From Tritrichomonas foetus (Eukaryota > Parabasalia > Tritrichomonadida > Tritrichomonadidae), in the NCBI GenBank assembly GCA_001839685.1, contig MLAK01000551.1, positions 46,657 through 109,282 of the forward strand: a stretch of DNA of 62,626 bases, in the 5' to 3' direction. Every line of letters starts with the position of its first letter. The first letter of the stretch is position 1. This document shows, one piece after another, positions 9,923 through 21,366 of this stretch. A program made the translations under genes and the position numbers. Below the pieces are notes generated by a model that did not search any database, was not told the origin of the DNA, and was given only the letters and a program-made list of their open reading frames with translations.

Positions 9923-12220
9923 ATGGAAGAGTTTCTTGTTGCTCTCCTTTCAAATGCAGATGATCCTTCCAAACAAGAAAATATTTATTTTGAACTCCAA
10001 AAGCTAGCCCAAGCCCCTGAATTTTTGACATGTTTGATAAATATTGCCTCAAATCAAACATATTCCATAAATATAAAAGGAAGATCACTTATTTTATTAC
10101 GTGATAGAATTTCCTATTTATCATCTGATGGAATTTTCAATGAAGACATTTTTAATTTTATAAAAAATCAGATTCTTCCTCTGATTCACCAAAAACTGAT
10201 GAATATTTTTTTTGAACCATGTCCTGCAATGGTTTCTCAACTAGCTGCACTTTGTTGTCTTATTCATTCTCGTTTTCATCTTTTGGTTTTTGAAGACATG
10301 AATATGATTTTAGGAAAAATTCTTGAAAATGACCAAATTTTTGAGAATGCTTTCTTAATAATTGAAGAATTCATTGGGAATCAAAATACTACAATTCACC
10401 CAAATGTGACTCATTTTTTATATAAATTTCTAGAAATTCCGAATTTGATTCGTCGAACGATAAAAATTTTGAATTATTTTGATGATTTTTCACAAGTTGA
10501 TAATTTATTCGCAAATTCATCAAAACTTCCAAATGATGCCCTTGTTGAACTTTGTTTTTATGCTTTTTCAGCAATTCGAGAGAATTCTGTCACAGAAGGA
10601 GACCGTTTATCTTTTATGACCAATTTTGCAGTCAATTTATTAATTCATAGCGAACAACTAGAAGAAAGTGACATTTTAAATCTTTTGGTATTAATCAAAA
10701 GCAATTTGATTGAAAATATAGGATTCAATCGTGATTTGTTAATGTTTTGCATTTATAAATCTGGAGTTGATGAAGATATTAATTATCATGGAATTTCGAG
10801 AATTTCTTTAAAATTAATAAAGAAATATGTTTCTAATTTTGAAAAAGAGCAAATTAATGAATTAATGGCAATTATTGATTCCTTAATTAAATGTAATGAT
10901 GAAATATCAATGAAAATCATCTTAAGAATTTTTAGTCAAATTTATTCTCTGTTTCCAGATTGTACATTTATGTTCGAATTATGTATGAATACATTAACTA
11001 GTGGAACTTTGTTTTATGATTCTTTAAGATTACTTGACAAAATATTAAAGAAGAATTATGATCAGAAAGCTTTTCAATTGAATTTAATCGTTCCAAATCT
11101 CATCACTTATTTCAATAATTTCAGAAATGGTATCTCAGATAACGATAGAAGAAACGTGGTTACAATTTTAGTCAAAATTCTTTCAAAAACTGAAAAAATT
11201 GAATTGTATCCAATTTTCTTCATGCTTCAGCAAATTTATCTTGAATCCAAAACAATATATGAATTGTATGATGCTTCATACTTATTGGCAACATTTGTCC
11301 AACATGTTCAATTTTTCGATTTAGATGAAAATTTTGTTAATTTCATTTTCCATATTATAAAAAATTTCAATAAAAACAATATTCCAAGCACTCTTCATAT
11401 TTTAAGCGAAACACTTTCAAAATGCAATGATAAAAATTTTTCCTTCCAAATCATCCAGAATGTATGGCCAATCGCTGTTGAAATCTTAAGAAGTGAAGAT
11501 GTTAATGACCAAATATCAATTGAATCCACGTCTGACCAAATAATTACTGAAAATTATATTATTGATTTTTCCTATGCAGTGAAGTTTTTATGTGATTCGA
11601 TAAATTTCTTTAATTCAATGAATAGCCCTGAAATTTGTAGTTTTGTCAAACAAAATATTTTGGATTTATTGGAAGTTATTGGAAATTTTGCGATGCCCCA
11701 AAATTGCATTGCTATGAAGAGAAATGCATGGCTTTTATTACATTTTATTTCTACACTTTCAAAAGATGAAGATATTAAAGGAAAACTAATTATAGTATTA
11801 AAAACAATTTTTATTTTCACTTCACAATTCATGGAGACATCTCATCGAAAAGAATGTTTAGAAATTTTAATTTCAATGAGTGTAACTTTGTTTCATTTGA
11901 TCACTTCTTCACAAAACACATTCAATGTCGACATTGAATTCATTAATCATCTTTTCAATGTTTTATTTAGTGCTTTTGATTATCAAACAGACGAAAAGTG
12001 CCGCTTATTGCAGGAAATCACAATTTGCATTTTATTGATTTTATTTATTAGAAAAGACACTATTGAAATTGCAGTAAGCATGCTTTCACCTGAAAGAATG
12101 CAAAGACTGCTTTTGGCGTATGGAACAATACCTGATTCGCAGTTTAAAGAAATGTTTGCAACGAGTTTAAGACTACTTTTTGAATGTGATAAAAGCTGCA
12201 GCAAAGATTGCAATGAATAA
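9923..12220 (+). CDS. Importin-beta/exportin-like helical-repeat protein
   Basis: 765 aa, starting at ATG 9923. The N-terminus resembles the importin-beta N-terminal (IBN) region: a short Asp-Asp-Pro helix pair, ELQKLAQAPEFLTCLINIA, then GRSLILLRDRI, the position where karyopherins have a conserved LKN helix. The remainder is a continuous run of leucine- and isoleucine-rich antiparallel helices with no membrane segments or catalytic motifs. Karyopherins carry cargo through nuclear pores in a Ran-dependent way. The protein is somewhat short for the family (850-1100 aa usual), so it may be divergent or another ARM/HEAT protein. It ends 508 bp from a convergent gene. Confidence 0.6.
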   Translation: MEEFLVALLSNADDPSKQENIYFELQKLAQAPEFLTCLINIASNQTYSINIKGRSLILLRDRISYLSSDGIFNEDIFNFIKNQILPLIHQKLMNIFFEPCPAMVSQLAALCCLIHSRFHLLVFEDMNMILGKILENDQIFENAFLIIEEFIGNQNTTIHPNVTHFLYKFLEIPNLIRRTIKILNYFDDFSQVDNLFANSSKLPNDALVELCFYAFSAIRENSVTEGDRLSFMTNFAVNLLIHSEQLEESDILNLLVLIKSNLIENIGFNRDLLMFCIYKSGVDEDINYHGISRISLKLIKKYVSNFEKEQINELMAIIDSLIKCNDEISMKIILRIFSQIYSLFPDCTFMFELCMNTLTSGTLFYDSLRLLDKILKKNYDQKAFQLNLIVPNLITYFNNFRNGISDNDRRNVVTILVKILSKTEKIELYPIFFMLQQIYLESKTIYELYDASYLLATFVQHVQFFDLDENFVNFIFHIIKNFNKNNIPSTLHILSETLSKCNDKNFSFQIIQNVWPIAVEILRSEDVNDQISIESTSDQIITENYIIDFSYAVKFLCDSINFFNSMNSPEICSFVKQNILDLLEVIGNFAMPQNCIAMKRNAWLLLHFISTLSKDEDIKGKLIIVLKTIFIFTSQFMETSHRKECLEILISMSVTLFHLITSSQNTFNVDIEFINHLFNVLFSAFDYQTDEKCRLLQEITICILLILFIRKDTIEIAVSMLSPERMQRLLLAYGTIPDSQFKEMFATSLRLLFECDKSCSKDCNE

Positions 12221-12728
12221 TATAAAACAGATATATTGATAATTAGATATTGTTGGCTCATCAGGATTTGAATGGAGTTTTGATGATTGAGTATTCTTTT
12301 TTTGGTGTTTTAGAATTTCGTTCGATCTTTTTTCGTGATTCAATTGGAGAAATTTTTCCATTTTTTCCATCATTTTTCTGATAATCACATGTGATATTTA
12401 TTTCATCATATGAACAATGATTATGGTTTCAACCTTTTTTGGAACAGAATCATAATTGTTTATATATGACTTTGTCATTGAAGTAGAGAAAACTATTTGT
12501 GGATATCGATTATCATTGAATATATAAAAAGGTTCTCTCCTACTTATTTGTACTTGTTTGCGATTCTGTTTTTGTGTCTTGGCTGAGGTTTTTGGGACAG
12601 ATTATATCGATCTGTTGGTGCAGACAGAGAAATATGTCTTTATTTTTTCTCCCTTTTCCCCATTTTGAGCTATTTGAGAAGATTGAAATTTTAAAAAAAA
12701 AAAGCGAAAAGTAAACGAAAACAAACAT
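12221..12728. other. Convergent intergenic space
   Basis: Lies between the 3' ends of two convergent genes. Short minus-strand frames here have low-complexity products and no motifs. Nothing else seen. Confidence 0.5.
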
Positions 12729-15700
12729 TTATGACAACATTTTCTTGCAGTCTTTGATCAGCCTTTGATCATTTGTTCTTGTTGCTGCTTCCAAAACAAT
12801 CATAACATTTTGTTTTGTGTTACATATTTTAAGAGCATCTCTGCTATATCCATATTGAACAAGGAGTGAAACTTGTAAGCCATTTCCTTCAATATGATTT
12901 TTAACAAATGGAACAATTGCAGCTTTTCTTGGAAGTTTCTTTTCAATACATTCAACAGCAATTAATGCACAAGTTTCATAATCTGGTCCATTTAACTGTT
13001 TTCTTAATTCTGTCATATATTTTTCGAGTTCTGATTTTCCTGCACAAAAAGTTGAATCAACAGAATTAGAAATTATGTTTTCAGTTCTTTCTGGCTTCAT
13101 TTTAGCCAGTTTTAGACCCAAAACAAAATCTTTTTGAATGAAAGCTAATAACGCCATTGATTCAATAGATTTGTCTGATTTAAAAACATCCAAAGATTGA
13201 TCAAAGTTTACATTTCCTTTTATACATAATTGACAAAATTCAGAAGTTATTGTAGCTTTTTCTAAAATATCAAAAAGTGCTCGATCAGAGATTTTTTGAG
13301 CTCTTTTCCCGCTTTTTTTCTCACTTATTTCACTTTCAGCAAGAAATTGAAGCTGTGATGAATATTTTAGTCTTTCTTTCCAAGAGCAAAGATCTTGAAG
13401 GACTTCAGACCCTGCTATGATTGCATCTTCTTTATGTTGAAGACGATTTTCAAGATCAAATAAAGTGAGATGCATTGAATGCTGTTTTAAAAAGTCTATT
13501 AATATGTTTATACAATGATTATTACAGAAATCTTTGTTTCCAAGCAAGAATCTCCATAATCCATTCCAATGATTTGATGTTAAGGATGGGCAAATAAGCA
13601 TTTCGATCATTGATTCAACTGATTCGATTGAATCGTTATTTAATCGGAAATGACCATAACTATTATGGAACTTTAAGAGTTCATTTTCACCAGCAAAAGT
13701 TTGGATAGCTTTGTCAGTGAGTTTAAATAAATCTTTATTAATTGTAGCTGAATTACCCTGAATAATAATTTTGATTCGATAATACATTGGCGACAATTCG
13801 ACATGTTTAATTGCTTTATTGAAATTGAATTCAAATACATTAGGATGAGATATAATTCGAATGAGCTCAGAAACATCGTTTAATCCATATGGTACATTTG
13901 GGCCTTTCTTTTCTTGAAGGTTTAGAATTCTGACAAATTCATCGGGCTGGTTAAGAAAAGCAGCATTATTCGCCATAAACAATAAAGAAGATGTTAAATT
14001 TAATGATGGAAAAGCATTTTTTGCTTCTTCAATCAATTCGAATTCATCATATTTGGCACAAACCAAAATTAAAGAGTTTATATTTTTTAATTCATATGAA
14101 ACATTGAATCGAAGGTGAAATTCTTGTTTACAAAAATTAAGAAGGAAAGATATTTCCGAACAAAACTCTTCACTACTTTGAGTAGAATTGGTTTTGGCAT
14201 TTGAATATGAAAATGAATTTGAATCTTGATGTACAATTAGATTTGAATTTGAATTGTGACAAAAATCATAAAGGTTTTTCAGAATTTGGGAAGCAGTTAT
14301 TAATGAACGAATTGCTTTTCTTTCAGATTCAATTGAATCGACAGAAATTTGGTCCAAGATATTTTTTAAGGTTGACTTTACAGATAAAGTTAATTTGTTG
14401 GTGATGTTTAGACTATTCAAAGTTTTCTTGATGATTTCACTGATTGAAACAATAGAAGTTTGCTTTGAGATTGATTCAATGATTTTATCTTCACTTTCTT
14501 GTTGATTATAAAGTAAATTGGATTCATTGGCATTGTGATTATCTTCAATATTCTCTAAATTAGTTAATTTTAGATTAATTTCATTAAAAATATGTTGGAT
14601 TCTAGATGTGTGATAACTTGAAGGAAGTTTGCTGTAAATCGAATCAGGAGTAATGTTTGAATTATTTATAAATATCGGAGAAAGATCTTCATTTTTATCA
14701 ATTTTCAAACAAATAAAAGAAATTAATTCCTGAGTGAAAAATGAGCTTAATGAAAAATCATTTGAGTATTTAGATGCATAAGAAATGTGATTCAATTGTA
14801 TTAATTCTTTAATGATAAATTGGGGATCATTTTGTTTGACTCCTAAATCGATAAAGAATGAAATTTCTTTTGTGACTTTTTCAGGGAAAAGTTCAGCGAG
14901 TTCATCCAGAGATAAAACTTTGGTAAATTCGGAAATCTTTGAATTGAACTTTTCAAAATCTCTCAAACGAAATTCTATGGCAAACTCAATCGGGAAAGGT
15001 TTAATCGACACAATTTCATTTTCAACAAAATCTAAAACTTTTTCTGAAATTTTCAAATCAAATAAATCATCTGCAATGTCCATAAAAACAAACATTAAAT
15101 CAGATGTAATTTTCACTGTTTCTTTAAGTAAATTAAAAAGAACGATAATAAACAACGATTTATCCGATTCTTCATTTTCAACTTTTTCAGATTCACCAAA
15201 GCCTTTCATCAACCTTTCTAACAAATTCAACATTTTATTATTTCCTCGATATATTTCATTCACGTGATTTGTGGCTTGTGATAAAATTTGAATGAGCTCT
15301 TTGTTTTTCGCATTGGGAATAAATTTAATTAATTCTGTAAAATTCAGCTTTTTTACTGATGTTGTTGGTTTTTGAATTTGTTGAATTAGCTGACCAATGA
15401 TTGGCGATTCTTTGGAAATTAAATTAATCATTTTTGCACTAGCTTTATGTAAATCACAGTTATTTATTAATTTTTCAATTGCATTTTCACCCAAAATTTT
15501 GATAAGGAAATTCCAATCTTCAATTTTGTCTGATTGAATAATTAAATTCATTATTGTTTCATTCTCTTCATTTTCCATGTGAATAACTTTAGAAATCATT
15601 GAATAATACTCCAAAAACTTGGATGTAACTGGAAGATCAAAAGTATCATCTAATTTTATATTAAATAACAATTTATCTTCAATTTCATTCAGAAGGTTTG

Positions 15701-17405
15701 TAAGTAAAGATGAAGAACCAACTGAAGTCAATAAATTTTCTCTTTCTTTGAATTTTCTTTCTTCAAGTAACTTAAAAACTTCTTCAGGGAAATCTTTAAC
15801 TTCATTAGTTTTTTCACCTTTTTCATGAGTTGCAAAGAATAATTCCACAAATAATTGATTATTCATTTGATTGTTTATTTGATCAGGAAGATGTTTTCTT
15901 TGTTGAAAATCGAAAATTGTTTGGGAAATTTGGATTAAATTTGTTAGTTTTTCATCACCAGCAGCAAATAGCTTAGCCATATCGAAATCGTGTTTATCTA
16001 AAGCAGTCATAGTTGATTCAATTGAAGAAACAAAAATATCTTCATAATTTACATTACCCATAGCGATCAATTGGTGTATTTTTGAAAATCCAGTATTTAT
16101 AATCGTTGACTTTCCTTTAATTTCTTGGGCGAAAAGTAGAAGAACGGATAAAATAATCTCAGCTGTATGTAAATCACATAAAAATTGACCTTCATCGTCC
16201 CTCAAAAATAATAATGAATAAATATCGATCAAAATATCATCATTTAAATTTTCAATGCAATGTAAAATTTGTTCCAATTTCTCTGGATTCAAACTTTCTT
16301 TCTTTACATCACTTCCATTGGAATGTGATTTATTTGAATGATTATTATGAAATACTTTAAGAACAGTTAGAATTGCGAGGTAAGTGAAAATGAAATTAAA
16401 ATCAATTTTTCGAGAATTGTCAGAAATTACGAAATATTCATTGATTGAGAGTTTCCTTAAAAAGTTTAGTTCAAAAGGATCGTTGAATAACAATTCTGCA
16501 ATTAAATTTGGTAATGATTCCTTTTCGAAAGAAAAAACCGACAACTTTTGATGTGAAAATTGATTCATAAGTGAAACAAGCAAATCATCATTTTTGAATC
16601 GTTGTAAAATGTTTTTGTAGCATTTTGGAATGTCATAAAGATTAATAACAGACATCAAAAATGGTTGATCAGGATAAAGATCATTCATGTCAGCTAGAAG
16701 AAGCCATGGCTTGAGTTCAGGCATTACATCGATGATTTTTGAAACACTTCCAAAATCACGAGACATTAAAGTATTGTGTGCAAGTGAAAAAATTATATCG
16801 ACAAAATGTTTTCGTTTTGTAACGACTGTATTTAGTAAAGTAAAGAGATTCGATTGTCTGAAAAGCTTTGAAGGAAGTGGGAATGGATCATTGGCAGCTG
16901 TTAAACTTTGAAACAATGAAATAAATTGAATGTTTGATACAACTGCTGGATATTGAAGGAATTTATCTATATTTGAATTGTTTATCATATTCGGCGGAAA
17001 CATTATAATGATAGAAGGATCAATATTAAGCAGAACGTCAAAAATGTTGAACTCCAAAATTGGTATATAATGTTGTGGACCAATTCTCGCCAAAATTGAT
17101 GAGACTTGTGGTCGCAATGAGAGATAAAGTGATGGAGAATAATTTGCAAAATTTTGTAAACTTTTCAAAATTGTCCTGAAGTGTTTTTCTGGAATATCAA
17201 GAGATGATGTCAAATATGGATAAAGTTGATCAGACCAACTTTTTCCAAGGAATCGAAAAGTGACTAAGAAAAATTGAGTGTAATCAATTTTTGGTATTTC
17301 TGGATCGAAATATGAGGCGAGGCGATGCAAGCAGTAATAGTAAAACGACGCGTCTTTGTTGAGTTTCGTGATTTTGTGAATCGGCGGGGGCTGCATTTGA
17401 AGCAT
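12729..17405 (-). CDS. Very large alpha-helical solenoid protein, possibly spastizin (ZFYVE26)-like
   Basis: About 1558 aa from the first ATG (17403-17405). The same frame is open for about 60 codons further upstream, to a TGA at 17583-17585, with protein-like composition but no ATG, so the true start is uncertain. The protein is a continuous alpha-helical repeat with no membrane segment and no obvious catalytic motif. The C-terminal 300 residues, as I compare them from memory, follow the order and spacing of helices in the C-terminus of the metazoan AP-5-associated protein spastizin (RFLLGN..., an SQLQFLAESE helix, the closing VLEAATRTNDQRLIKDCKKM segment). No FYVE zinc finger is visible. 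If related, it would act in late endosome/lysosome trafficking. This is a weak call; a generic solenoid is the safe description. Confidence 0.75.
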   Translation of the reverse strand: MLQMQPPPIHKITKLNKDASFYYYCLHRLASYFDPEIPKIDYTQFFLVTFRFLGKSWSDQLYPYLTSSLDIPEKHFRTILKSLQNFANYSPSLYLSLRPQVSSILARIGPQHYIPILEFNIFDVLLNIDPSIIIMFPPNMINNSNIDKFLQYPAVVSNIQFISLFQSLTAANDPFPLPSKLFRQSNLFTLLNTVVTKRKHFVDIIFSLAHNTLMSRDFGSVSKIIDVMPELKPWLLLADMNDLYPDQPFLMSVINLYDIPKCYKNILQRFKNDDLLVSLMNQFSHQKLSVFSFEKESLPNLIAELLFNDPFELNFLRKLSINEYFVISDNSRKIDFNFIFTYLAILTVLKVFHNNHSNKSHSNGSDVKKESLNPEKLEQILHCIENLNDDILIDIYSLLFLRDDEGQFLCDLHTAEIILSVLLLFAQEIKGKSTIINTGFSKIHQLIAMGNVNYEDIFVSSIESTMTALDKHDFDMAKLFAAGDEKLTNLIQISQTIFDFQQRKHLPDQINNQMNNQLFVELFFATHEKGEKTNEVKDFPEEVFKLLEERKFKERENLLTSVGSSSLLTNLLNEIEDKLLFNIKLDDTFDLPVTSKFLEYYSMISKVIHMENEENETIMNLIIQSDKIEDWNFLIKILGENAIEKLINNCDLHKASAKMINLISKESPIIGQLIQQIQKPTTSVKKLNFTELIKFIPNAKNKELIQILSQATNHVNEIYRGNNKMLNLLERLMKGFGESEKVENEESDKSLFIIVLFNLLKETVKITSDLMFVFMDIADDLFDLKISEKVLDFVENEIVSIKPFPIEFAIEFRLRDFEKFNSKISEFTKVLSLDELAELFPEKVTKEISFFIDLGVKQNDPQFIIKELIQLNHISYASKYSNDFSLSSFFTQELISFICLKIDKNEDLSPIFINNSNITPDSIYSKLPSSYHTSRIQHIFNEINLKLTNLENIEDNHNANESNLLYNQQESEDKIIESISKQTSIVSISEIIKKTLNSLNITNKLTLSVKSTLKNILDQISVDSIESERKAIRSLITASQILKNLYDFCHNSNSNLIVHQDSNSFSYSNAKTNSTQSSEEFCSEISFLLNFCKQEFHLRFNVSYELKNINSLILVCAKYDEFELIEEAKNAFPSLNLTSSLLFMANNAAFLNQPDEFVRILNLQEKKGPNVPYGLNDVSELIRIISHPNVFEFNFNKAIKHVELSPMYYRIKIIIQGNSATINKDLFKLTDKAIQTFAGENELLKFHNSYGHFRLNNDSIESVESMIEMLICPSLTSNHWNGLWRFLLGNKDFCNNHCINILIDFLKQHSMHLTLFDLENRLQHKEDAIIAGSEVLQDLCSWKERLKYSSQLQFLAESEISEKKSGKRAQKISDRALFDILEKATITSEFCQLCIKGNVNFDQSLDVFKSDKSIESMALLAFIQKDFVLGLKLAKMKPERTENIISNSVDSTFCAGKSELEKYMTELRKQLNGPDYETCALIAVECIEKKLPRKAAIVPFVKNHIEGNGLQVSLLVQYGYSRDALKICNTKQNVMIVLEAATRTNDQRLIKDCKKMLS

Positions 17406-18089
17406 TTTGTCAAAAAAAGATCGAATATCGTGCGTTTGGTCATTTACGATTTTTGCGAAGATCAATGCGAGCTTGTTATTGCCGCTACACAAATGATGGA
17501 CAAATTCACACCTGTAGAAGCGTAGATTTGTCGTACTGGGAGCAACAAATTTCAAAGACGTCTTTATAAAAAGTGATTCTTCTCAAAATAATTCAAAATA
17601 ATTCAAAATATACCTCAATATTTGAATAGGGCGGTTTTGTATCGTATCATAGAAAATTAATTTTTTGATCATTTAACTGGTCACTAAACTTTTTGACAGA
17701 CAACATCGAAATATATCAAAAAACAGAAGAGTGCGAGAATTCTCAACTCTTCTTCATTCAATATATGTAAAAAATTAGTGATAGCGCCTATGTACCGGGT
17801 TTCACAAAATTATGCCAAGAGTTTGAGAAATATCTTAATAAGTTCGATATTAAAACCTAAATTTACATCAAAAACTTGTCATTTACATCATTAAATGATA
17901 TTATTGAAGGAATTTTGAGTAAAAAAAATGTTCAAAATTCATCATTTTGGCATTTCGTGCTAACCCCAAAATTATTCAATTGTTGCAACTCCCTTAAAAA
18001 CCTCAAATGGAAATATAAATCATAATAATTAAAAAAAGTTTAGGTTTGAACAGAATTATCCAAAATTTCGACAGAAAATTTGATATTAT
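17406..18089. other. Intergenic with open upstream extension of the solenoid gene
   Basis: The first about 180 bases (to 17585) remain open in the frame of the minus-strand solenoid gene without an ATG. A TCACTTTT initiator-like motif lies near 17569-17576 on the minus strand. Three copies of ATTCAAAATA occur at about 17581-17610. The rest shows nothing. Confidence 0.45.
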
Positions 18090-20081
18090 TTATTCGTCTG
18101 ATGTTATTTTCTTTTCAGCAATAAGTTGATACAATTCCATAAGTTGTGGCTCATACTTCTTTCTTAATGCTGCATATTGAGGCTTCATTGATGGAGTTAA
18201 CAGACCATTTTCTATAGTTGGTTCATAAGTATCAATGATTATGTATCTGATTCTTTCAAAACCTCGAAGCTTTCTTTCGACAAATACTTTATTCAAGCTG
18301 TCGAGGATTTCTTTTCTTACTTTCAAATCAGTTGTTACATCTTTTACACCTTCTGCTTCCCATTCCTTAATTTTCTCTTGTTTTGGCACACAAACTGCGA
18401 TTGGTTGATCATACATTGGCGATGCATAAACATAAATGAAGGAAAGAACGTCAGCCATTGCATACACTTCGTTTAAAGTTGACATTGATAAATATTCACC
18501 TTGTGACAATTTCACGAGTTGTTTTGCACGATCGATGATTTGTAAATGCTTTTCTTTCGTTAATTTTACCACATCACCAGTCGGGAACCATCCACCTTCG
18601 ACAAATGTTTTATCCTCGAGATCTGGTCGATTGTAGTAACCTTTGAATACACCGGGACCACGAATTAAAAGTTCACCAGCTGGTTCTTCTTCAGCGGTCG
18701 GATCATAATCAGTTCCTTCAACTGGAATTAATTTGAATTCACACGATAGAACGCATGGACCAACAGTGGCTGGATTCCAAGCAGGCCATTCTTGCACAGC
18801 AATTGCGGATGAAAGCTCGGTCATTCCATATCCTTGAATAATTCCCGGACAGACCGCAGCACAGAAAAATTCAAAGATTTCTGGAAGAATTGGTGCACCA
18901 CCACTAATAATACATCTTAATTTACCGCCCATTGCTAGTCTAAATTTAGCAAATACTAATCCTTCTAATATGAAAGATGTTCCATGATTGTCCTTCAGCT
19001 GCTTGATTTTGTGGGCAAATGACCAGTTCACAAATGCGCGCATTGGTCTTGGCAGTGCGTCAATTTGACTTTTCATGACTTCTGCAACTTTGTTCAGAAT
19101 TCGTGGAACTGCTATGAAAACAGACGGTTGAAGTGTCCGAATATCATCAACAAGGTCTTTCACAGCGCCTCGTGCATAGCCAACGCGGCAGCCTTGGGCA
19201 AGCATAATAAGTTCAACGCACAAAGCGTAAATATGGGCAAGTGGCAGAAAAGACATAAAAGTGTCACCAGGTAACAAAGACGCATTAACCGAAGCAAGGC
19301 CAGCGCCACCGGCAACAATATTTCGATGAGTGATTAAACAGCCCTTCGGAAGCCCTGTTGAGCCCGACGTATACATGAGAATGGCAACATCATCTGGCCG
19401 GCCAAATTCGTTTGGAAAATCGGAATTCTTGCCTTTTTCTAATACCTCTGTGATTGTGAGCGCCTGAATATTCGCATTTTGAGAAACGTCCGGTTCGTTC
19501 GGGAGGTGGTTGCTCATGACGACGAGATGAGTCACGTTTGGGATTTTTGGAAGAAGCGCCACGGAATTTTTGAATTTGTAGACACTCGAAAATACAACTT
19601 TGAGGCCAGAATGGTTAATTATATATTCGGCGGCATCAGCACCAAGTGAATCGTAAACCGGAACGATGATGATTCCGACCGAATAAGCTCCGAAAGCGAT
19701 CGTTTGCCAATATCTCGAATTACTGCTGTAAATACCGACTTTGTCGCCTCGTTTAAGGCCGAGAGACAAAAGTCCTCGGCCCATGGCGAGACAGCTTTCG
19801 TAAAAATCTTTGAAGCTCATCCATTCATATTCGCCGGCTGTGCCATCTGGATAAATGTGTCTTTCACCAGTGCAATCCCAGTTGGCATACTTGACTGAGC
19901 AAACGCGCATAATATCAATCGGTGTCATTGACTCGGGCTGTGAGCGAAATGTTGCAATAAAATCACCACCATTTTCTTCAAAACAGTGGCTATTTCTGTA
20001 AATTCTACTTTCACCTGGCTTAGCGGGTTCGTTTGTTGGAACGCAGATTCCTGGAGATTCGAGACTCTGCACTTGTCCCAT
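18090..20081 (-). CDS. Long-chain fatty-acid CoA ligase (acyl-CoA synthetase)
   Basis: 663 aa, full family length, from the ATG at 20079-20081. It belongs to the ANL adenylating family: P-loop-like YTSGSTGLPKG (237-247), an A5-type GYGMTE motif near residue 417, GWFPTGD, and IDRAKQLVKLSQGEYLS, whose early Lys and the eukaryotic LACS form point to long-chain substrates. It activates fatty acids with ATP and CoA via an acyl-AMP, supplying acyl-CoA for membrane lipid synthesis or remodelling; trichomonads depend largely on host lipids. The N-terminus MGQVQS fits an N-myristoylation signal (Gly2, Ser6), suggesting membrane tethering without a transmembrane helix. Base composition is less AT-rich than the neighbours, consistent with high expression. 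Confidence 0.95.
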   Translation of the reverse strand: MGQVQSLESPGICVPTNEPAKPGESRIYRNSHCFEENGGDFIATFRSQPESMTPIDIMRVCSVKYANWDCTGERHIYPDGTAGEYEWMSFKDFYESCLAMGRGLLSLGLKRGDKVGIYSSNSRYWQTIAFGAYSVGIIIVPVYDSLGADAAEYIINHSGLKVVFSSVYKFKNSVALLPKIPNVTHLVVMSNHLPNEPDVSQNANIQALTITEVLEKGKNSDFPNEFGRPDDVAILMYTSGSTGLPKGCLITHRNIVAGGAGLASVNASLLPGDTFMSFLPLAHIYALCVELIMLAQGCRVGYARGAVKDLVDDIRTLQPSVFIAVPRILNKVAEVMKSQIDALPRPMRAFVNWSFAHKIKQLKDNHGTSFILEGLVFAKFRLAMGGKLRCIISGGAPILPEIFEFFCAAVCPGIIQGYGMTELSSAIAVQEWPAWNPATVGPCVLSCEFKLIPVEGTDYDPTAEEEPAGELLIRGPGVFKGYYNRPDLEDKTFVEGGWFPTGDVVKLTKEKHLQIIDRAKQLVKLSQGEYLSMSTLNEVYAMADVLSFIYVYASPMYDQPIAVCVPKQEKIKEWEAEGVKDVTTDLKVRKEILDSLNKVFVERKLRGFERIRYIIIDTYEPTIENGLLTPSMKPQYAALRKKYEPQLMELYQLIAEKKITSDE

Positions 20082-21366
20082 GTTTTTTTTTTTATTAAAT
20101 CAATTTCTTTTTTTATTTTGAATGAAATTAAGAGAATGATATTCAAATTATAACTTTTTCACTTAATTTCACTTCAATTGATAGAAATATTTCATCACTT
20201 TTTGAATAATATTAGCACTTTTTAATCAAATACTAATTCACATACTTTTGAAAGATAAATAAACTTTTTGATGTTGAGATTGAACTTTTTCAAATGCGGT
20301 GATAACTTTTTAGACGATCTTGATCGTAAGACATTCAATACTCACAAAAAAATATATTTCAATTTCCTTTTTATTGTTACTCAAATCAAAAAAATCATCG
20401 AAGAAGACAATTACAATCTTTCAGTATATCGTTATCTATTCTATTTTTACGTAATATTTTGATTTGAAATAATGAAACCATATATTATATCGTTTACCAG
20501 AATATAAAGCATCTTTTTAGTTCTTTTTACGGTGAGATCGATAATTTTGGGTTGCCCGGCCACTCATTGGAATTTTCAATTAAATGTGATCGTTATCGTG
20601 TTAAAAACTATCATTACAATTTTTTTCTGTTTGTCGAGGCAAAATAATACCTCATCATCAAAGGGTACTTTTAAGATGAAATAACTGTTAGTTTCCGAAA
20701 TTTCATCAAGAAAAAATTCATTCTAGCATGCCATTTGAATGAAAGATTGTCATTGTTATTATGAAGTGAAAGGTCAAATAAAGGCCAAAAGATGAAAATA
20801 TCCAACTGTGAACAATTTTAACTTTATTTCTAATGAGAATCTCAGACAATCAACATCAAAATGTATATCACTCATTTCCAGTTTGAGCGAATATATTATG
20901 AAGGAAAATTGATAAAAATCATTCCAAGGAAAAATCAAAAGAGCATATAAAGAAAGCGAAACAAGGGTTATTCATATTACTTTCTTAAAAATATCAAATA
21001 AATCCACAATATAACATGTTACATGATTCATGTAAATAAAAGAAATAATGCAAAGTATTTTTTAGATGATTTAGAAAATAATCTTGAACAAAATGTTTAC
21101 TTTCAAATCTAGTTTAGGCATCAAGACTTTTGTTAATTGCATAAAAGTATTCACTTTGATTTTCATGTAAAGTACTTAAAGTTTCTTTAGTTATTTGGTC
21201 TAACAAAGATAACTCTTTATTCTGAGTTGTATCAACAAAAAAACAAACACTCTTGTTTAACAAATTAATTTTCAAATAAACTAAAAGATAAATAAATTAA
21301 GGAGCCACAAAAAGTTTAATAAATAATATGAAATATATATAAAGAAGAATAAATAAAAAAATAAGG
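20082..21366. other. Intergenic, no gene seen
   Basis: About 1.3 kb of AT-rich DNA. TCATTC on the minus strand (20120-20125) could be the initiator of the acyl-CoA synthetase gene, 42 nt before its ATG. A 64-codon plus-strand frame at 20268-20462 has no recognisable features. Nothing else seen. Confidence 0.5.

Noticed and set aside
17325..17525. 66-codon plus-strand frame opposite the solenoid gene
   Set aside because: Shadow of the coding-like minus-strand frame, which is part of a much longer protein.
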